Shown one piece after another: positions 1 through 8,338 of a stretch of DNA of 64,000 nt. The notes under the pieces are model-generated. The model searched no databases. It had not been told where the DNA came from and saw only the letters and a list, made by a program, of their open reading frames with translations. Source of the stretch: Smaragdicoccus niigatensis DSM 44881 = NBRC 103563. Lineage in GTDB: Bacteria; Actinomycetota; Actinomycetes; Mycobacteriales; Mycobacteriaceae. A program made the translations under genes and the position numbers. Position 1 is the stretch's first letter, and every line of letters starts with the position of its first letter. Where the stretch lies: contig NZ_AQXZ01000016.1 of NCBI RefSeq assembly GCF_000380645.1, positions 62,001 to 126,000 of the forward strand. Reading direction: 5' to 3'.

Positions 1-485
1 TCGATGCTGAGAAAGAGTTCCTCGGCGATCGCCTGGTTCGGCGCCGGCGTGGCAAATACGGAGTCGTGCTTGTACGGACGACACAATGCGACCAGAACCG
101 CGCGCTGGGCCTCCGTCAACGATCGCGCGACCGGGCTGCGCACCGAGCTGAGTCCCGTGCTGTCGTCCGACTCCGCAGACAGTTCGTGGTAGCTGAACGT
201 CACCGAGGCGATTCGAATGCGGTCACCTACGGTGAGGCGGCGGCGACCAGTGAGGCGCTCGCCGTTGACGAAGGTGCCGTTGCGCGACAATCCGTCGTCG
301 ACGATCGCCCAGTGCGTACCGAGCCATTCGACCGCGGCATGGAGGCGCGAGACTTCGGTCGCCCAGGGCAGGGGTATGTCGGCGGTCGCTGCTCGACCGA
401 TGGTCAGCCGCGGTGTCGTGGGTTCGAGCTCGACGTCACGGCGCCGTCCACCGGCGTCTGAGTACCTGAGAATCGCCCCTTCCAC
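1..485 (-). CDS. FHA-domain protein, cut by the left window edge
   Basis: The reverse strand reads through to base 1 without a stop, so the 3' end is missing. From a GTG at 485 the protein opens with a short beta segment and then a forkhead-associated (phosphothreonine-binding) domain. The FHA hallmarks are visible: LTIGRA near residue 26, the SRLHA histidine/serine stretch, then SRNGTFVNG and a GDRIRIA strand. After about residue 115 follows a segment with LTEAQRAVLVALCRPY and FATPAPNQAIAEELFLS, which looks like the start of a helix-turn-helix. Such FHA-HTH proteins are usually phospho-responsive regulators or effectors of Ser/Thr kinases. No good ribosome site precedes the GTG, so the start is uncertain. 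Confidence 0.75.
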   Translation of the reverse strand, partial: MEGAILRYSDAGGRRRDVELEPTTPRLTIGRAATADIPLPWATEVSRLHAAVEWLGTHWAIVDDGLSRNGTFVNGERLTGRRRLTVGDRIRIASVTFSYHELSAESDDSTGLSSVRSPVARSLTEAQRAVLVALCRPYKHDSVFATPAPNQAIAEELFLSI

Positions 486-529
486 GAAGGAAGCATAACT
501 GGTACATTCCGGGCCTTTAGGCGACTGCG

Positions 530-1312
530 TCAGGCTCCGTCGAGTAGCCGGCGCTTCGCTGCACCGAACTCGTCGTCGCTGAGGTCTCCGCTGCGATGCA
601 ATTTCGCCAACCGCTCGAGCTCGGACACGACCGGCCGCGCGGAAGCGTTGCCGCCGCGGACGACCCGCTGCGCCTTTCGCGATTCGTCCAACGTCACTCG
701 GTCCGGCCGCTTGCCATCGACGATCACACCGAGCTGCGTCCCCGGCGACGGCACCGTCCCGAACTCGAACAATCCCGATACTTCCGCTTCATAGCGTTGC
801 CCAGTGTCCGGTCGCGTGATCTCCACGCGCATCGTGCGTCGAACGTAGATGTCGTTGATGACGACGTTCATCGTGGGCGTCAGCACTTCGACGACCGTGG
901 CGGTGCAGCGAATCCCGAAGGCCTCCAGGCGATAGCGCGCGTCGACCGTCCGGAACGCCCAAAACGCGAACGCGCCGACAACCACGACCCCGATCACCGC
1001 GGTCACTGACCAGACGCCGAATGCCATGCTCAGACACCACGGTACGGCGGCACCGAAGCCGAACACGAAGAGCGATGGCGCACCGAGCATCGAATTGATG
1101 AGCCAGATGCTCAGCAGCAGCTCCACGATGAAACCGACGATCCACAGGCCGAAGACCCAGCCAGGAATGCCGTCGGTCAGCGAACTTTGCGGGACGAGGA
1201 TCGCCGCGATCAGATTCGGAAACACCGACGCACAGAAGACCGCAAGGACGAGGTAGCGAGCGCGCGCATACTTCGCAATTGAAGAATCAGCCACAGCCGA
1301 ACGGTAGCGCAC
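530..1312 (-). CDS. Membrane protein with C-terminal SHOCT domain
   Basis: 260-residue protein of unknown function. After a short cytoplasmic N-terminus, about four hydrophobic helices span residues 20-125. A soluble beta-rich stretch follows (residues 130-215), in which VTRPDTGQRYEAEVSG resembles the DUF3592-type fold. The last 30 residues (ELERLAKLHRSGDLSDDEFGAAKRRLL, given here only as its key pattern of L, G, E and F positions) match the SHOCT short C-terminal domain, which is found on many actinobacterial membrane and stress proteins and is thought to mediate oligomerisation. The gene lies just downstream of the rpsA terminator in the same direction. It may use its own promoter or arise from read-through. 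Function is not inferable beyond an envelope role. Confidence 0.7.
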   Translation of the reverse strand: MRYRSAVADSSIAKYARARYLVLAVFCASVFPNLIAAILVPQSSLTDGIPGWVFGLWIVGFIVELLLSIWLINSMLGAPSLFVFGFGAAVPWCLSMAFGVWSVTAVIGVVVVGAFAFWAFRTVDARYRLEAFGIRCTATVVEVLTPTMNVVINDIYVRRTMRVEITRPDTGQRYEAEVSGLFEFGTVPSPGTQLGVIVDGKRPDRVTLDESRKAQRVVRGGNASARPVVSELERLAKLHRSGDLSDDEFGAAKRRLLDGA

Positions 1313-1313
1313 G

Positions 1314-1351
1314 CAACGAGGCCCGGCAGCGCGTGCTGCCGGGCCTCGTTG
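1314..1351 (-). terminator. Rho-independent-type hairpin after rpsA
   Basis: A perfect 17-bp inverted repeat (arms 1314-1330 and 1335-1351, loop GCGT) sits 10 bases past the rpsA stop codon. There is no run of T after it, as is common for actinobacterial terminators. It separates rpsA from the SHOCT protein gene. Confidence 0.8.
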
Positions 1352-1361
1352 TGGAAACTAT

Positions 1362-2819
1362 TTAGCTGTTGCCAGCGAGCTTCTCGCGAAGAGCAGCAAG
1401 CTGTGCGTCGCTCGCGAGCGAGCCACCCGTCGACTCCGGCGCGCTCGAAGCGCCCTGGCCACCGGCGCTGTAGGCACCGGTCTCGGCGTCGACTTCCTGA
1501 GCAGCGGCGTCAGCGGCCATGCGCTCCATCTGAGCGGTGTGCATCTTGTGACGACGCTCAGCCTCGGCGTAGCGGGACTCCCACTCGTCACGCTGCTTGT
1601 CGTAGCCCTCGAGCCACTCGTTGGTCTCCGGGTCGAAGCCCTCCGGGAACACGTAGTTGCCGGCCTCGTCGTAGCTGTCGGCCATGCCGTACTTCGACGG
1701 GTCGAACTCGGCGTGGTAGTCCTCGTTGGCCTGCTTGAGCGACAGCGAGATGCGGCGACGCTCGAGGTCGATGTCGATGACCTTGACCATGGCGTCGTCG
1801 TTCACGCCGACAACCTGGTCCGGAACCTCGACGTGACGCTCGGCGAGCTCGGAGATGTGAACCAGGCCCTCGATGCCCTCTTCGACGCGAACGAACGCAC
1901 CGAACGGAACGAGCTTGGTGATCTTTCCAGGCACGATCTGACCGATCGCGTGGGTCCGGGCGAACTGACGCCACGGGTCTTCCTGGGTGTTCTTCAGCGA
2001 CAGCGAAACGCGCTCGCGGTCCATGTCGACCTCGAGGACCTCGACGGTGACCTCGTCGCCAACCTGAACGACCTCGCTCGGGTGGTCGATGTGCTTCCAC
2101 GAGAGCTCCGAAACGTGAACCAGACCGTCCACGCCGCCGAGGTCGACGAACGCACCGAAGTTGACGATCGACGAAACGACACCCTTGCGGACCTGGCCCT
2201 TCTGCAGCTGGTGCAGGAACTCGCTGCGGACCTCAGACTGGGTCTGCTCGAGCCATGCACGACGCGACAGAACGACGTTGTTGCGGTTCTTGTCGAGCTC
2301 GATGATCTTGGCCTCGATCTCCTTGCCGACGTACGGCATGAGGTCGCGGACACGACGCATCTCGACGAGCGAAGCCGGGAGGAAGCCGCGGAGGCCGATG
2401 TCCAGGATGAGTCCACCCTTGACGACCTCGATGACGGTGCCCTTGACGGCCTCGTCCGCTTCCTTGAGCGCCTCGATGGTGCCCCACGCGCGCTCGTACT
2501 GAGCGCGCTTCTTCGACAGGATCAGGCGACCTTCCTTGTCCTCCTTGGTGAGAACAAGTGCCTCGACCTCGTCGCCCACGGAAACGACCTCAGACGGGTC
2601 GACATCGTGCTTGATGGAGAGTTCGCGAGACGGGATGACACCTTCGGTCTTGTAGCCGATGTCGAGAAGAACCTCGTCGCGGTCGACCTTGACCACGGTG
2701 CCTTCGACGATGTCGCCATCGTTGAAGTACTTGATCGTCTTGTCGATAGCTGCGAGGAAGTCTTCCGCGGAGCCAATGTCATTGATGGCTACCTGCGGGG
2801 ACGTGATCGTAGTGGGCAT
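1362..2819 (-). CDS. rpsA: 30S ribosomal protein S1
   Basis: 485 residues, close to the mycobacterial RpsA that this sequence follows almost word for word. Four S1 RNA-binding repeats are visible, beginning near residues 35 (GDIVEGTVVKVDRDEV), 120 (VKGTVIEVVKGGL), 205 (RKGVVSSIVNFGAFVDLGG) and 292 (VPGKITKLVPFGAFVRVEEG). A charged, less ordered tail follows that ends KLAGNS. S1 brings mRNA to the 30S subunit. The ATG at 2819 was chosen over an upstream in-frame codon because the family starts with MP..ITSPQVA and a GGAG lies about 10 bases before it. A 226-base divergent region shared with the methyltransferase gene precedes it, long enough for the leader-mediated autoregulation known for rpsA elsewhere. 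Confidence 0.98.
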   Translation of the reverse strand: MPTTITSPQVAINDIGSAEDFLAAIDKTIKYFNDGDIVEGTVVKVDRDEVLLDIGYKTEGVIPSRELSIKHDVDPSEVVSVGDEVEALVLTKEDKEGRLILSKKRAQYERAWGTIEALKEADEAVKGTVIEVVKGGLILDIGLRGFLPASLVEMRRVRDLMPYVGKEIEAKIIELDKNRNNVVLSRRAWLEQTQSEVRSEFLHQLQKGQVRKGVVSSIVNFGAFVDLGGVDGLVHVSELSWKHIDHPSEVVQVGDEVTVEVLEVDMDRERVSLSLKNTQEDPWRQFARTHAIGQIVPGKITKLVPFGAFVRVEEGIEGLVHISELAERHVEVPDQVVGVNDDAMVKVIDIDLERRRISLSLKQANEDYHAEFDPSKYGMADSYDEAGNYVFPEGFDPETNEWLEGYDKQRDEWESRYAEAERRHKMHTAQMERMAADAAAQEVDAETGAYSAGGQGASSAPESTGGSLASDAQLAALREKLAGNS

Positions 2820-3032
2820 TAAGTAGTTGCTCCGGACGGGTTGATGGCTCGTAGTTGATGGTCTTGCGCGTTGCCAGGTGAGTGGCAACCCACGAATGCC
2901 CCCGAGCGGGATTGTCTAAACGGCAGCAACCAGATTCGGCACGAACACGCACGGCAATCATCACGAGGACACTCGCGCGAGATACGTTACGCCACCCCCA
3001 CACACAGGGCAAACCGGCAGGGCTCCAACATT

Positions 3033-3038
3033 TATCCT
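3033..3038 (+). promoter_or_regulatory. Candidate -10 box for a leaderless methyltransferase mRNA
   Basis: TATCCT ends seven bases before the GTG at 3046, which is the usual distance from -10 to the transcription start. No Shine-Dalgarno sequence is present in between, so the message would start at or next to the start codon. This is inferred from spacing only. Confidence 0.4.
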
Positions 3039-3045
3039 CGTAGAC

Positions 3046-3828
3046 GTGTCGAATGAGTCGATCGGTTCCGCCGAGAGTGATCGCGCCAGCCGGATCGGCT
3101 GGGACGACTATGCCGACGATTATCACCGCGAGCACGGCGCTTTCCTGGGTGTCGAATCGCCCGACGGCGCCTTCATCTGGAGCCCGGAGAAGCTCGACGA
3201 AGCCGACGCTCGCCTGCTCGGCGACGTCGCCGGCCGCACGGTGCTCGAGATCGGTTGCGGGTCGGCGCCGTGCACCCGGTGGCTTCGCAACCACGGTGCG
3301 AAAGCTGTCGGACTCGACATCTCCGCGGCGATGCTTCGGCGTGGATTGTCGGTCGGTCCGCTGCCGCTGGTCCAAGCGAGCGCCGAACGTCTCCCCTTCC
3401 GGGACGCTTCATTCGATATCGCATGCTCTGCGTTCGGCGGCATCCCTTTTGTCGCCGACAGCGCCGGCACGATGCGGGAAGTGGCTCGCGTCCTCAAGCC
3501 GGGAGGCCGCTGGGTGTTCTCCGTGAACCATCCGATGCGCTGGATCTTTCCCGACAACCCCGGACCCGAAGGACTGGTCGCGGAGTACTCGTACTTCAAC
3601 CGAACGCCCTACGTCGAACGTGACGCGAACGGTGACGCTGTTTATGTCGAGCACCACCGCACGATCGGTGACCGAGTACGAGACCTCGTCGCGGCCGGAT
3701 TCCGCCTCGTCGACCTCATCGAGCCGGAGTGGCCCGAGGATCTCACCGAAGAATGGGGTCAGTGGAGTCCCTTGCGCGGCAAGATCTTTCCGGGGACGGC
3801 GATCTTCGTGAGCGAGAAGGTCAGTTAG
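3046..3828 (+). CDS. Class I SAM-dependent methyltransferase
   Basis: 260 residues from a GTG. The Rossmann methyltransferase core is clear. Motif I is VLEIGCGSAPCTRWL (about residues 67-81), motif II AVGLDISAAML, then QASAERLPFRDASFDIACSAFG with the acidic residue of motif IV, followed by REVARVLKPGGRWVFSVNHP. This is the Methyltransf_11 (UbiE-like) type. A pattern of aromatic residues and RTPYVERD follows in the C-terminal part, where substrate specificity lies. The substrate cannot be named. Relatives adjacent to rpsA in other mycolata are annotated only as methyltransferases. It is transcribed divergently from rpsA and probably leaderless. Confidence 0.9.
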   Translation: MSNESIGSAESDRASRIGWDDYADDYHREHGAFLGVESPDGAFIWSPEKLDEADARLLGDVAGRTVLEIGCGSAPCTRWLRNHGAKAVGLDISAAMLRRGLSVGPLPLVQASAERLPFRDASFDIACSAFGGIPFVADSAGTMREVARVLKPGGRWVFSVNHPMRWIFPDNPGPEGLVAEYSYFNRTPYVERDANGDAVYVEHHRTIGDRVRDLVAAGFRLVDLIEPEWPEDLTEEWGQWSPLRGKIFPGTAIFVSEKVS

Positions 3829-3841
3829 CCGCCCGAGGTAT

Positions 3842-4393
3842 TCAGACGCGGTCCGCAAACACCACACGATTCGCGCGATACGACCGCGCGTTCTCGTCGA
3901 AGTCCCCGGTGCACGTGATCAGGCGGAGTTCGTCGTGACCGTTGGCGCCGAAGATCACCGCAGTCGGAATGTCCGTCTTCGGATAGTCGGCAACACGAGT
4001 GACCCGATATTCCGCTCGCACCCCCGTTTGCAGCAGCACCGTGACCACTGCGCCGGGTGACAGGCTCGTCAACTCGAAAAACACCCCCGGACCGAACGCA
4101 GAGTCGACGTGGCCAACGATCACCGTCGGGAGAACACCGCCCGGTCGCCCCGCGGTCGTCAACCAGCCCGCATCCCCGGCGTCCTCGGGAACTTCCATCG
4201 ACCCGCTCGGCAAGATGCCGAGCGGGATCAACGGTTCGTCGAGATGCAGGCTTGGAATCACTATCCGCGCCGGATCGAGCACGGCCAGGGCAGCCTCCGG
4301 CGACCTCGTCGTCACCGGAACGCCCGGTTCTTCCGCCGATTGCGCAGCACAGCCAGCACTCAAGATGAGCGCGAAAACCGCTCTCGAGAACAC
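3842..4393 (-). CDS. Class E/F-type sortase
   Basis: 183 residues from a GTG five bases after the CHRD gene stop, so the two form an operon. A hydrophobic N-terminus (residues 4-14, followed by Cys15) acts as signal anchor. Catalytic residues are present: His95 in VGHVDS, Cys161 in LITCTG and Arg176 in YRANRVV. The short length and the RIVIPSLHLDEPLIPLG opening match the actinobacterial class F sortases, transpeptidases that join surface proteins to the cell wall or pili. The nearest candidate substrate is the CHRD protein encoded just upstream. Sortases are scarce in mycolic-acid bacteria, so this pair may be acquired or lineage-specific. Confidence 0.85.
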   Translation of the reverse strand: MFSRAVFALILSAGCAAQSAEEPGVPVTTRSPEAALAVLDPARIVIPSLHLDEPLIPLGILPSGSMEVPEDAGDAGWLTTAGRPGGVLPTVIVGHVDSAFGPGVFFELTSLSPGAVVTVLLQTGVRAEYRVTRVADYPKTDIPTAVIFGANGHDELRLITCTGDFDENARSYRANRVVFADRV

Positions 4394-4398
4394 GAACG

Positions 4399-5115
4399 TC
4401 AGCGCCGACGAGCCGTCGCCCAGCGCAAACCCGACGCACCCAGCATGGCGAAGACGCCGGCCCCCGCGACCAAGGCGCCGGGGACGGTGCGTGGGGCCGC
4501 TACCGATTCACCGGCGGTTCCGCCCATTCCGGTATCCACGCCGCCGACCGGCATCCGCTGTCCGAATTGCCCTCGAACTGCGCCCGCCGAATACGATTCG
4601 GTGTGGGTTTCCGTGTTGAACGCCGTCGGGTTCGCCTCCAGCTTGGCGAGCGTGAACCCTTCGCCGGTGTCCTTTCCGTCCTTCACGATCCCAGTCGTGA
4701 ACGGTCCCTTGAGGCAGCCCTTCGAGGTGAGGACATTTCCGGATCCCGATGGGTTGGGGAACGCAATGCGCGGCGGGCCATATACGCCTGGCACCCCTTC
4801 GTGAATGTGCGTCGCGGTCTTGGCCTTGCTCTTGTACGGGGGTGTGACGCCGGCGAGGGTGATGTCGTAGCAGATCACGTCTTCCTTAGAATTGATCATG
4901 TAGTTGAAGGAACCCGATGCGCCCGGCGTGCCGGGCACGTTCTTACCGTCCGCGTCGTAGACCACGTCCGGCGTAGCCCACACCGTGAAGGCCGACGTAA
5001 ACGTCGACGGCCGAGCAACTTCGGTCTCCGCCTCAGCCAAGCCTCCGCCCGCGAAGCTCGTCGCGGCGACCCCCGCGACGACGGTCAAATAGCGTGAACT
5101 CCTCAAATTGCGCAT
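4399..5115 (-). CDS. Secreted CHRD-domain protein, probable sortase substrate
   Basis: 238 residues from ATG 5115, which has an AGGGGAAG ribosome site six or so bases ahead. A signal peptide ends near AEA|ET (about residue 30). A CHRD (chordin-like) domain fills residues 35-185, with its typical CYDITLAGV, ATHIHEGVPGVYGP and a VRGQFGQ end. The C-terminus has a sorting-signal layout: GGVDTGMGGTAG, a spacer, a hydrophobic stretch VPGALVAGAGVFAMLGASG and the basic tail ATARRR. The VDTG block is a noncanonical LPXTG-like site (inference). The gene is immediately upstream of a sortase. Role: likely wall-attached surface protein; the ligand of CHRD domains is not established. Confidence 0.82.
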   Translation of the reverse strand: MRNLRSSRYLTVVAGVAATSFAGGGLAEAETEVARPSTFTSAFTVWATPDVVYDADGKNVPGTPGASGSFNYMINSKEDVICYDITLAGVTPPYKSKAKTATHIHEGVPGVYGPPRIAFPNPSGSGNVLTSKGCLKGPFTTGIVKDGKDTGEGFTLAKLEANPTAFNTETHTESYSAGAVRGQFGQRMPVGGVDTGMGGTAGESVAAPRTVPGALVAGAGVFAMLGASGLRWATARRR

Positions 5116-5380
5116 GTCTTCCCCTGTCCGGCGTTGCTCGTCTGGCACCGCTAGACGTGATTCGGAACACATGCGACTCCGGATGGGACAAACAATCCAA
5201 AACGGCGAAAACAGTCGATTCGGACACTGACGCTCCGCCAAGCAGGAATTCCAGCGCTCTTCCCGGGGACGGCGAGCTTCGTGTCGGAAAAGGCCTCGCA
5301 CTAGGCCTCACCCCGATCGATTGCCGCAACACGGTTCTGATCAGGTCCTCCCGACGGCAATCCATCGGGATGGAGGCCGG

Positions 5381-5533
5381 TCAGCTCTTCAGCCGACCGG
5401 CCTCCGACACAGCCCGGCGCAGCACGAACTCGATCTGAGCATTTATGCTGCGCAGGTCATCGGCCGCCCACTTCGCGATCGCGTCGTGGACGGCCGGGTC
5501 GAGCCGCAAGAGAAGCTTCTTCTTCTCGGGCAT
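5381..5533 (-). CDS. Small ribbon-helix-helix (Arc-like) protein
   Basis: 50 residues starting MPEKKKLLLRLDPAVHDAI, the beta strand and first helix of an Arc/MetJ-type ribbon-helix-helix DNA-binding fold, then RSINAQIEFVLRRAV for the second helix. The ATG at 5533 begins two bases after the stop codon of the SPFH gene, so translation is almost surely coupled. Proteins of this shape next to SPFH genes are common in actinobacteria; the basic, leucine-rich strand could bind DNA or the SPFH partner. I infer an accessory or autoregulatory role; no target is visible. Confidence 0.8.
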   Translation of the reverse strand: MPEKKKLLLRLDPAVHDAIAKWAADDLRSINAQIEFVLRRAVSEAGRLKS

Positions 5534-5535
5534 GG

Positions 5536-6387
5536 TCAGCTGTAAAGCGAGCCAGTGTTGACAACCGGCTGAATCGCCCGGTCCCCGCACAGCACGACGA
5601 GCAGGTTCGACACCATCGTGGCCTTGCGCTCCTCATCGAGCTCGACGACGCCCTGCTCGGCAAGGCGGTCGAGCGCCATGCCGACCATTCCGACCGCGCC
5701 TTCCACGATCGTCGTGCGGGCGGCCACCACCTGGGCGGCCTGCTGGCGGACGAGCATCGCCTGGGCGATTTCCGGCGCGTAGGCGAGGTGGGTGATCCGC
5801 GCTTCGACGAGTTCGACACCAGCTTGCTCCGTACGCTCACGGAGTTCCTCGGTGAGCTCGCTGGCAACCTCGGCACCGTCCCGGAGGCTCGTACGGTCGT
5901 CATGCGAGTCGTACGGATGCGTCGTGGCGAGGTGCCGAACCGCCGCCTCGGACTGAATCGCGACGTACTGCTCGTAGTCGTCGACGGCGAACGCGGCCTT
6001 CGCGGTGTCGAAGACCTTGTAGACGACGACGGCTGCGATCTCGACGGGGTTGCCGTCTGCGTCGTTGACCTTGAGCTTCGCGGTTTCGAAGTTGCGAACG
6101 CGCAGACTGATCCGCTTGCGGCCGGTCAGCGGGACGACGAAGTGGAAGCCGGCTTGCTTCAGTGTTCCGATGTAGCGACCGAAGAACTGGATGACCCGGG
6201 ACTCGTTCGGATTCACGATCGTCAGACCGGACAGCAGGATCAGCGCCACCGCGTTGATCAAGACGCCGGCGATGATCGGCAATGGGTGCTGAGCACCGAG
6301 CACCATGAGCAGGACCGCGGCGGCCACGATCACCAGCCACGCCAGCAGAAACACGAATCCATTCACCCGGAAGGCCTTTGTCTCCAT
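5536..6387 (-). CDS. SPFH/band 7 (prohibitin-like) membrane protein
   Basis: 283 residues from ATG 6387, with GGAG 10 bases before it. Two N-terminal hydrophobic helices (residues 9-28 and 33-54) anchor a long SPFH domain: the [28 protein letters not shown] strand-loop start (shown here only as the NPNE and G-F residues), [14 protein letters not shown], and [25 protein letters not shown] coiled helical part follows with ELREREQ-like residues and a hydrophobic C-terminal helix [16 protein letters not shown] proteins oligomerise in the membrane and organise microdomains or scaffold proteases. It pairs with the ribbon-helix-helix gene directly downstream. Transcribed divergently from the LigT-like gene. 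Confidence 0.92.
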   Translation of the reverse strand: METKAFRVNGFVFLLAWLVIVAAAVLLMVLGAQHPLPIIAGVLINAVALILLSGLTIVNPNESRVIQFFGRYIGTLKQAGFHFVVPLTGRKRISLRVRNFETAKLKVNDADGNPVEIAAVVVYKVFDTAKAAFAVDDYEQYVAIQSEAAVRHLATTHPYDSHDDRTSLRDGAEVASELTEELRERTEQAGVELVEARITHLAYAPEIAQAMLVRQQAAQVVAARTTIVEGAVGMVGMALDRLAEQGVVELDEERKATMVSNLLVVLCGDRAIQPVVNTGSLYS

Positions 6388-6463
6388 GTCCGGAACTCCT
6401 CTCGATCGGCGGTAGCAAAATGATATCACTTCGCTACTACGCGCCAGGGTTCACAATGAAGAC

Positions 6464-6979
6464 GTGCCCGTTCAGTCGATCGAACTGCTGCTCGACGACC
6501 CCACCGAAGAGTGGATTCGAAGCGAGTGGCGCATGCTCACCGCAGCCCACCTGCCAGGCCTGCGCGAGACGGCGCGGCCCCATGTGACGCTCACGGTCGC
6601 GCAAGAGATTTGGCCACGCATCGACCAGCAACTACGCCGCGTTCCGTTCACCCCGTTCCCGGTCCGGATCGGCCCGCTGGCGATGTTCACGCGTCGACGC
6701 AGTGATACCGGGGTGTTGGTGCGAATCGTCGTGCCGAGTGCGGAGTTGCTCGCCCTGCAGTCGGCGATCCACCAGGAGGTCTCCTCGTGTCCGGGGCAAC
6801 CAGCACATACCCGCCCTGGCGAATGGACCCCGCACATCACCTTGGCCCGGCGATTTCCCCTGACCTCGTTCGCGGTCGCCGCCGAACAGTTGTCAACGGC
6901 ACAGTTCTCGGGACGTGCGGTGGCGGTTCGTCACTGGGACGGCGTCAACCGGAAGGACTGGCTGATTTCTGAGGGCTGA
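6464..6979 (+). CDS. 2'-5' RNA ligase / cyclic phosphodiesterase (LigT) family protein
   Basis: 171 residues from GTG 6464. Both HxT motifs that define the 2H phosphoesterase superfamily are present: HVTLTV near residue 41 and HITLAR near residue 124. Family members act on 2',3'-cyclic phosphates or 2'-5' linkages in RNA; the actual substrate is unknown. The overall size suits the short bacterial class. The last 49 bases overlap, in the opposite direction, the end of the CPBP protease gene. No strong ribosome site is seen ahead of the start, so leaderless translation is possible. Confidence 0.85.
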   Translation: MPVQSIELLLDDPTEEWIRSEWRMLTAAHLPGLRETARPHVTLTVAQEIWPRIDQQLRRVPFTPFPVRIGPLAMFTRRRSDTGVLVRIVVPSAELLALQSAIHQEVSSCPGQPAHTRPGEWTPHITLARRFPLTSFAVAAEQLSTAQFSGRAVAVRHWDGVNRKDWLISEG

Positions 6980-7719
6980 GTCCAGAACCGCCAGTCGAGC
7001 ACCACGACAAGGACTCCTGCGAGGAACCACGCCAGGGCGTAAATGACGACCACACCGCCGAAGTCTGCTCCGCTCCACATCGGTGCCATCCGGACGCTGC
7101 CCTCCATGGTGTGCGCAACGAGAGTGATGAGAACGCTTCCACCCGAATGGTTAAACAACCAGGCGTAGACGAAGGTGCAGCCGAACGTTGCCAGCGACTC
7201 GATCGGACGCAGACCGAACTCCGGGATGAAGTACAGCGGGATGTGCCAGATCGTGACGAGCACGCCGAGGACGGCGGTGGCTTTCAGCAACGGCATACGA
7301 GATTGCAAGGTCGGCTGGGCGAACCCTCGATAGGACGGTTCCTCGGCCAGTGGCCCGTTCAATGGGTCGACCATTCGCCCAGCCACGACGACGATGACGC
7401 TGTACCAGGGGTGAAACTGTCCCCACGAGGGTTCCGCACCAACCCAGATGCTGAGTGCGATAGTCACGGTGAGTAGCGCTACCGGGATGGCGATCGCGGC
7501 AAACCACCAGACCCACCCGACGTCCCACTTGATGATGCGCGCCCACAGCTGCTTCAGCCCGGCCTTGCCGTCGGCAATCGAAATCACGACCAACGCGGCG
7601 ATCAGCGCACCGGTCGGTAGAAAAGTTCCGAACGGGAGAAGGCACCACGACAAGGTGTACGTCAGAGCGAAGAACGAGATGATCCGGTGTGTGCGAACCC
7701 AGGGTGCGATCGCGGGCAT
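6931..7719 (-). CDS. CPBP-family intramembrane metalloprotease
   Basis: 262 residues with about seven to eight hydrophobic helices. The CAAX-protease/bacteriocin-processing signature is present: the EExxxR-type motif as EEPSYRG near residue 145, and a downstream HIPLY containing the conserved histidine near residue 180. In this superfamily the glutamates and histidines hold the zinc of an intramembrane endopeptidase. In bacteria these enzymes serve bacteriocin immunity, protein maturation or unknown roles; nothing nearby points to a substrate. The start ATG at 7719 lies in a 205-base divergent region shared with the thioredoxin gene. Its end overlaps the LigT-like gene. Confidence 0.88.
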   Translation of the reverse strand: MPAIAPWVRTHRIISFFALTYTLSWCLLPFGTFLPTGALIAALVVISIADGKAGLKQLWARIIKWDVGWVWWFAAIAIPVALLTVTIALSIWVGAEPSWGQFHPWYSVIVVVAGRMVDPLNGPLAEEPSYRGFAQPTLQSRMPLLKATAVLGVLVTIWHIPLYFIPEFGLRPIESLATFGCTFVYAWLFNHSGGSVLITLVAHTMEGSVRMAPMWSGADFGGVVVIYALAWFLAGVLVVVLDWRFWTQPSEISQSFRLTPSQ

Positions 7720-7924
7720 GGGGCCTTCTTAGATCGAGGCCAGCCATCTGATGCAGTGCGGGCTCGGGTTCAGTATGGGCGCGTCATTCCCAGGGCAGCG
7801 ACGAATCCGACACGCCAACCCGGGCCCGGAGTGTGACGTACGCCCGGTGCCAGGGAAGGATTCAGGGCAACCTGCTGTTATATCGGCCAGAGCGACCGCA
7901 CTACCGACGGAAAAAGGAACCATC

Positions 7925-8287
7925 GTGGCAACCCAGACCCTGACCCAACAGAACTTCGACGAGATCGTCACGGACAACGACATCGTGCTTGTCGACTTCT
8001 GGGCCGACTGGTGCGGCCCGTGTAAGCGCTTTGCACCGACCTTCGAGGCGTCGGCTCAGAAGCACCCTGATGTCGTGCACGGCAAGGTAGACACCGAGGC
8101 CGAGCGTGGTCTCGCCAGCGCCGCCAACATTCGCTCGATCCCGACCATCATGGGATTCCGCGAAGGCATCCTCGTGTTCGCTCAGCCGGGCGCACTTCCG
8201 CCGGCCGCGCTCGAGGACATCATCACGCGCATCAAGGCACTCGACATGGACGAGGTCCGTCAGAAGATCGCCGAACAGCAGCAGTAA
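7925..8287 (+). CDS. trxA: Thioredoxin
   Basis: 120 residues from GTG 7925, with GGAA about 10 bases upstream and a TATATC -10-like box at 7879-7884. The thioredoxin fold is complete: VLVDFWADWCGPCK with the redox pair Cys30/Cys33, the cis-proline in SIPT near residue 75, and GFREGILVFAQPGALP. It is followed by a charged extension DMDEVRQKIAEQQQ, giving a slightly longer protein than E. coli TrxA. A reading frame extending upstream to 7751 has no family similarity and was not used. General cytoplasmic disulfide reductase; a housekeeping or stress-linked role is assumed from the family. The symbol denotes the family; other thioredoxins may exist in the genome. Confidence 0.92.
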   Translation: MATQTLTQQNFDEIVTDNDIVLVDFWADWCGPCKRFAPTFEASAQKHPDVVHGKVDTEAERGLASAANIRSIPTIMGFREGILVFAQPGALPPAALEDIITRIKALDMDEVRQKIAEQQQ

Positions 8288-8300
8288 GTACTGCAGCAAC

Positions 8301-8332
8301 GAAGGCGCCGACCCTATCGGGTCGGCGCCTTC
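8301..8332. terminator. Bidirectional terminator hairpin between thioredoxin and nitroreductase genes
   Basis: Perfect 14-bp inverted repeat (arms 8301-8314 and 8319-8332, loop TATC) lying between two convergent stop codons. It can end transcripts from both sides. Confidence 0.85.
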
Positions 8333-8338
8333 GTCGTG

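Noticed and set aside
1539-2822. Long open frame (427 codons) on the plus strand
   Set aside because: Exactly antisense to rpsA, with codon usage mirroring the real gene and no recognisable domain.
7751-7924. 58-residue N-terminal extension of thioredoxin
   Set aside because: No similarity to the family and a -10-like box lies within it; the GTG at 7925 starts the normal fold.
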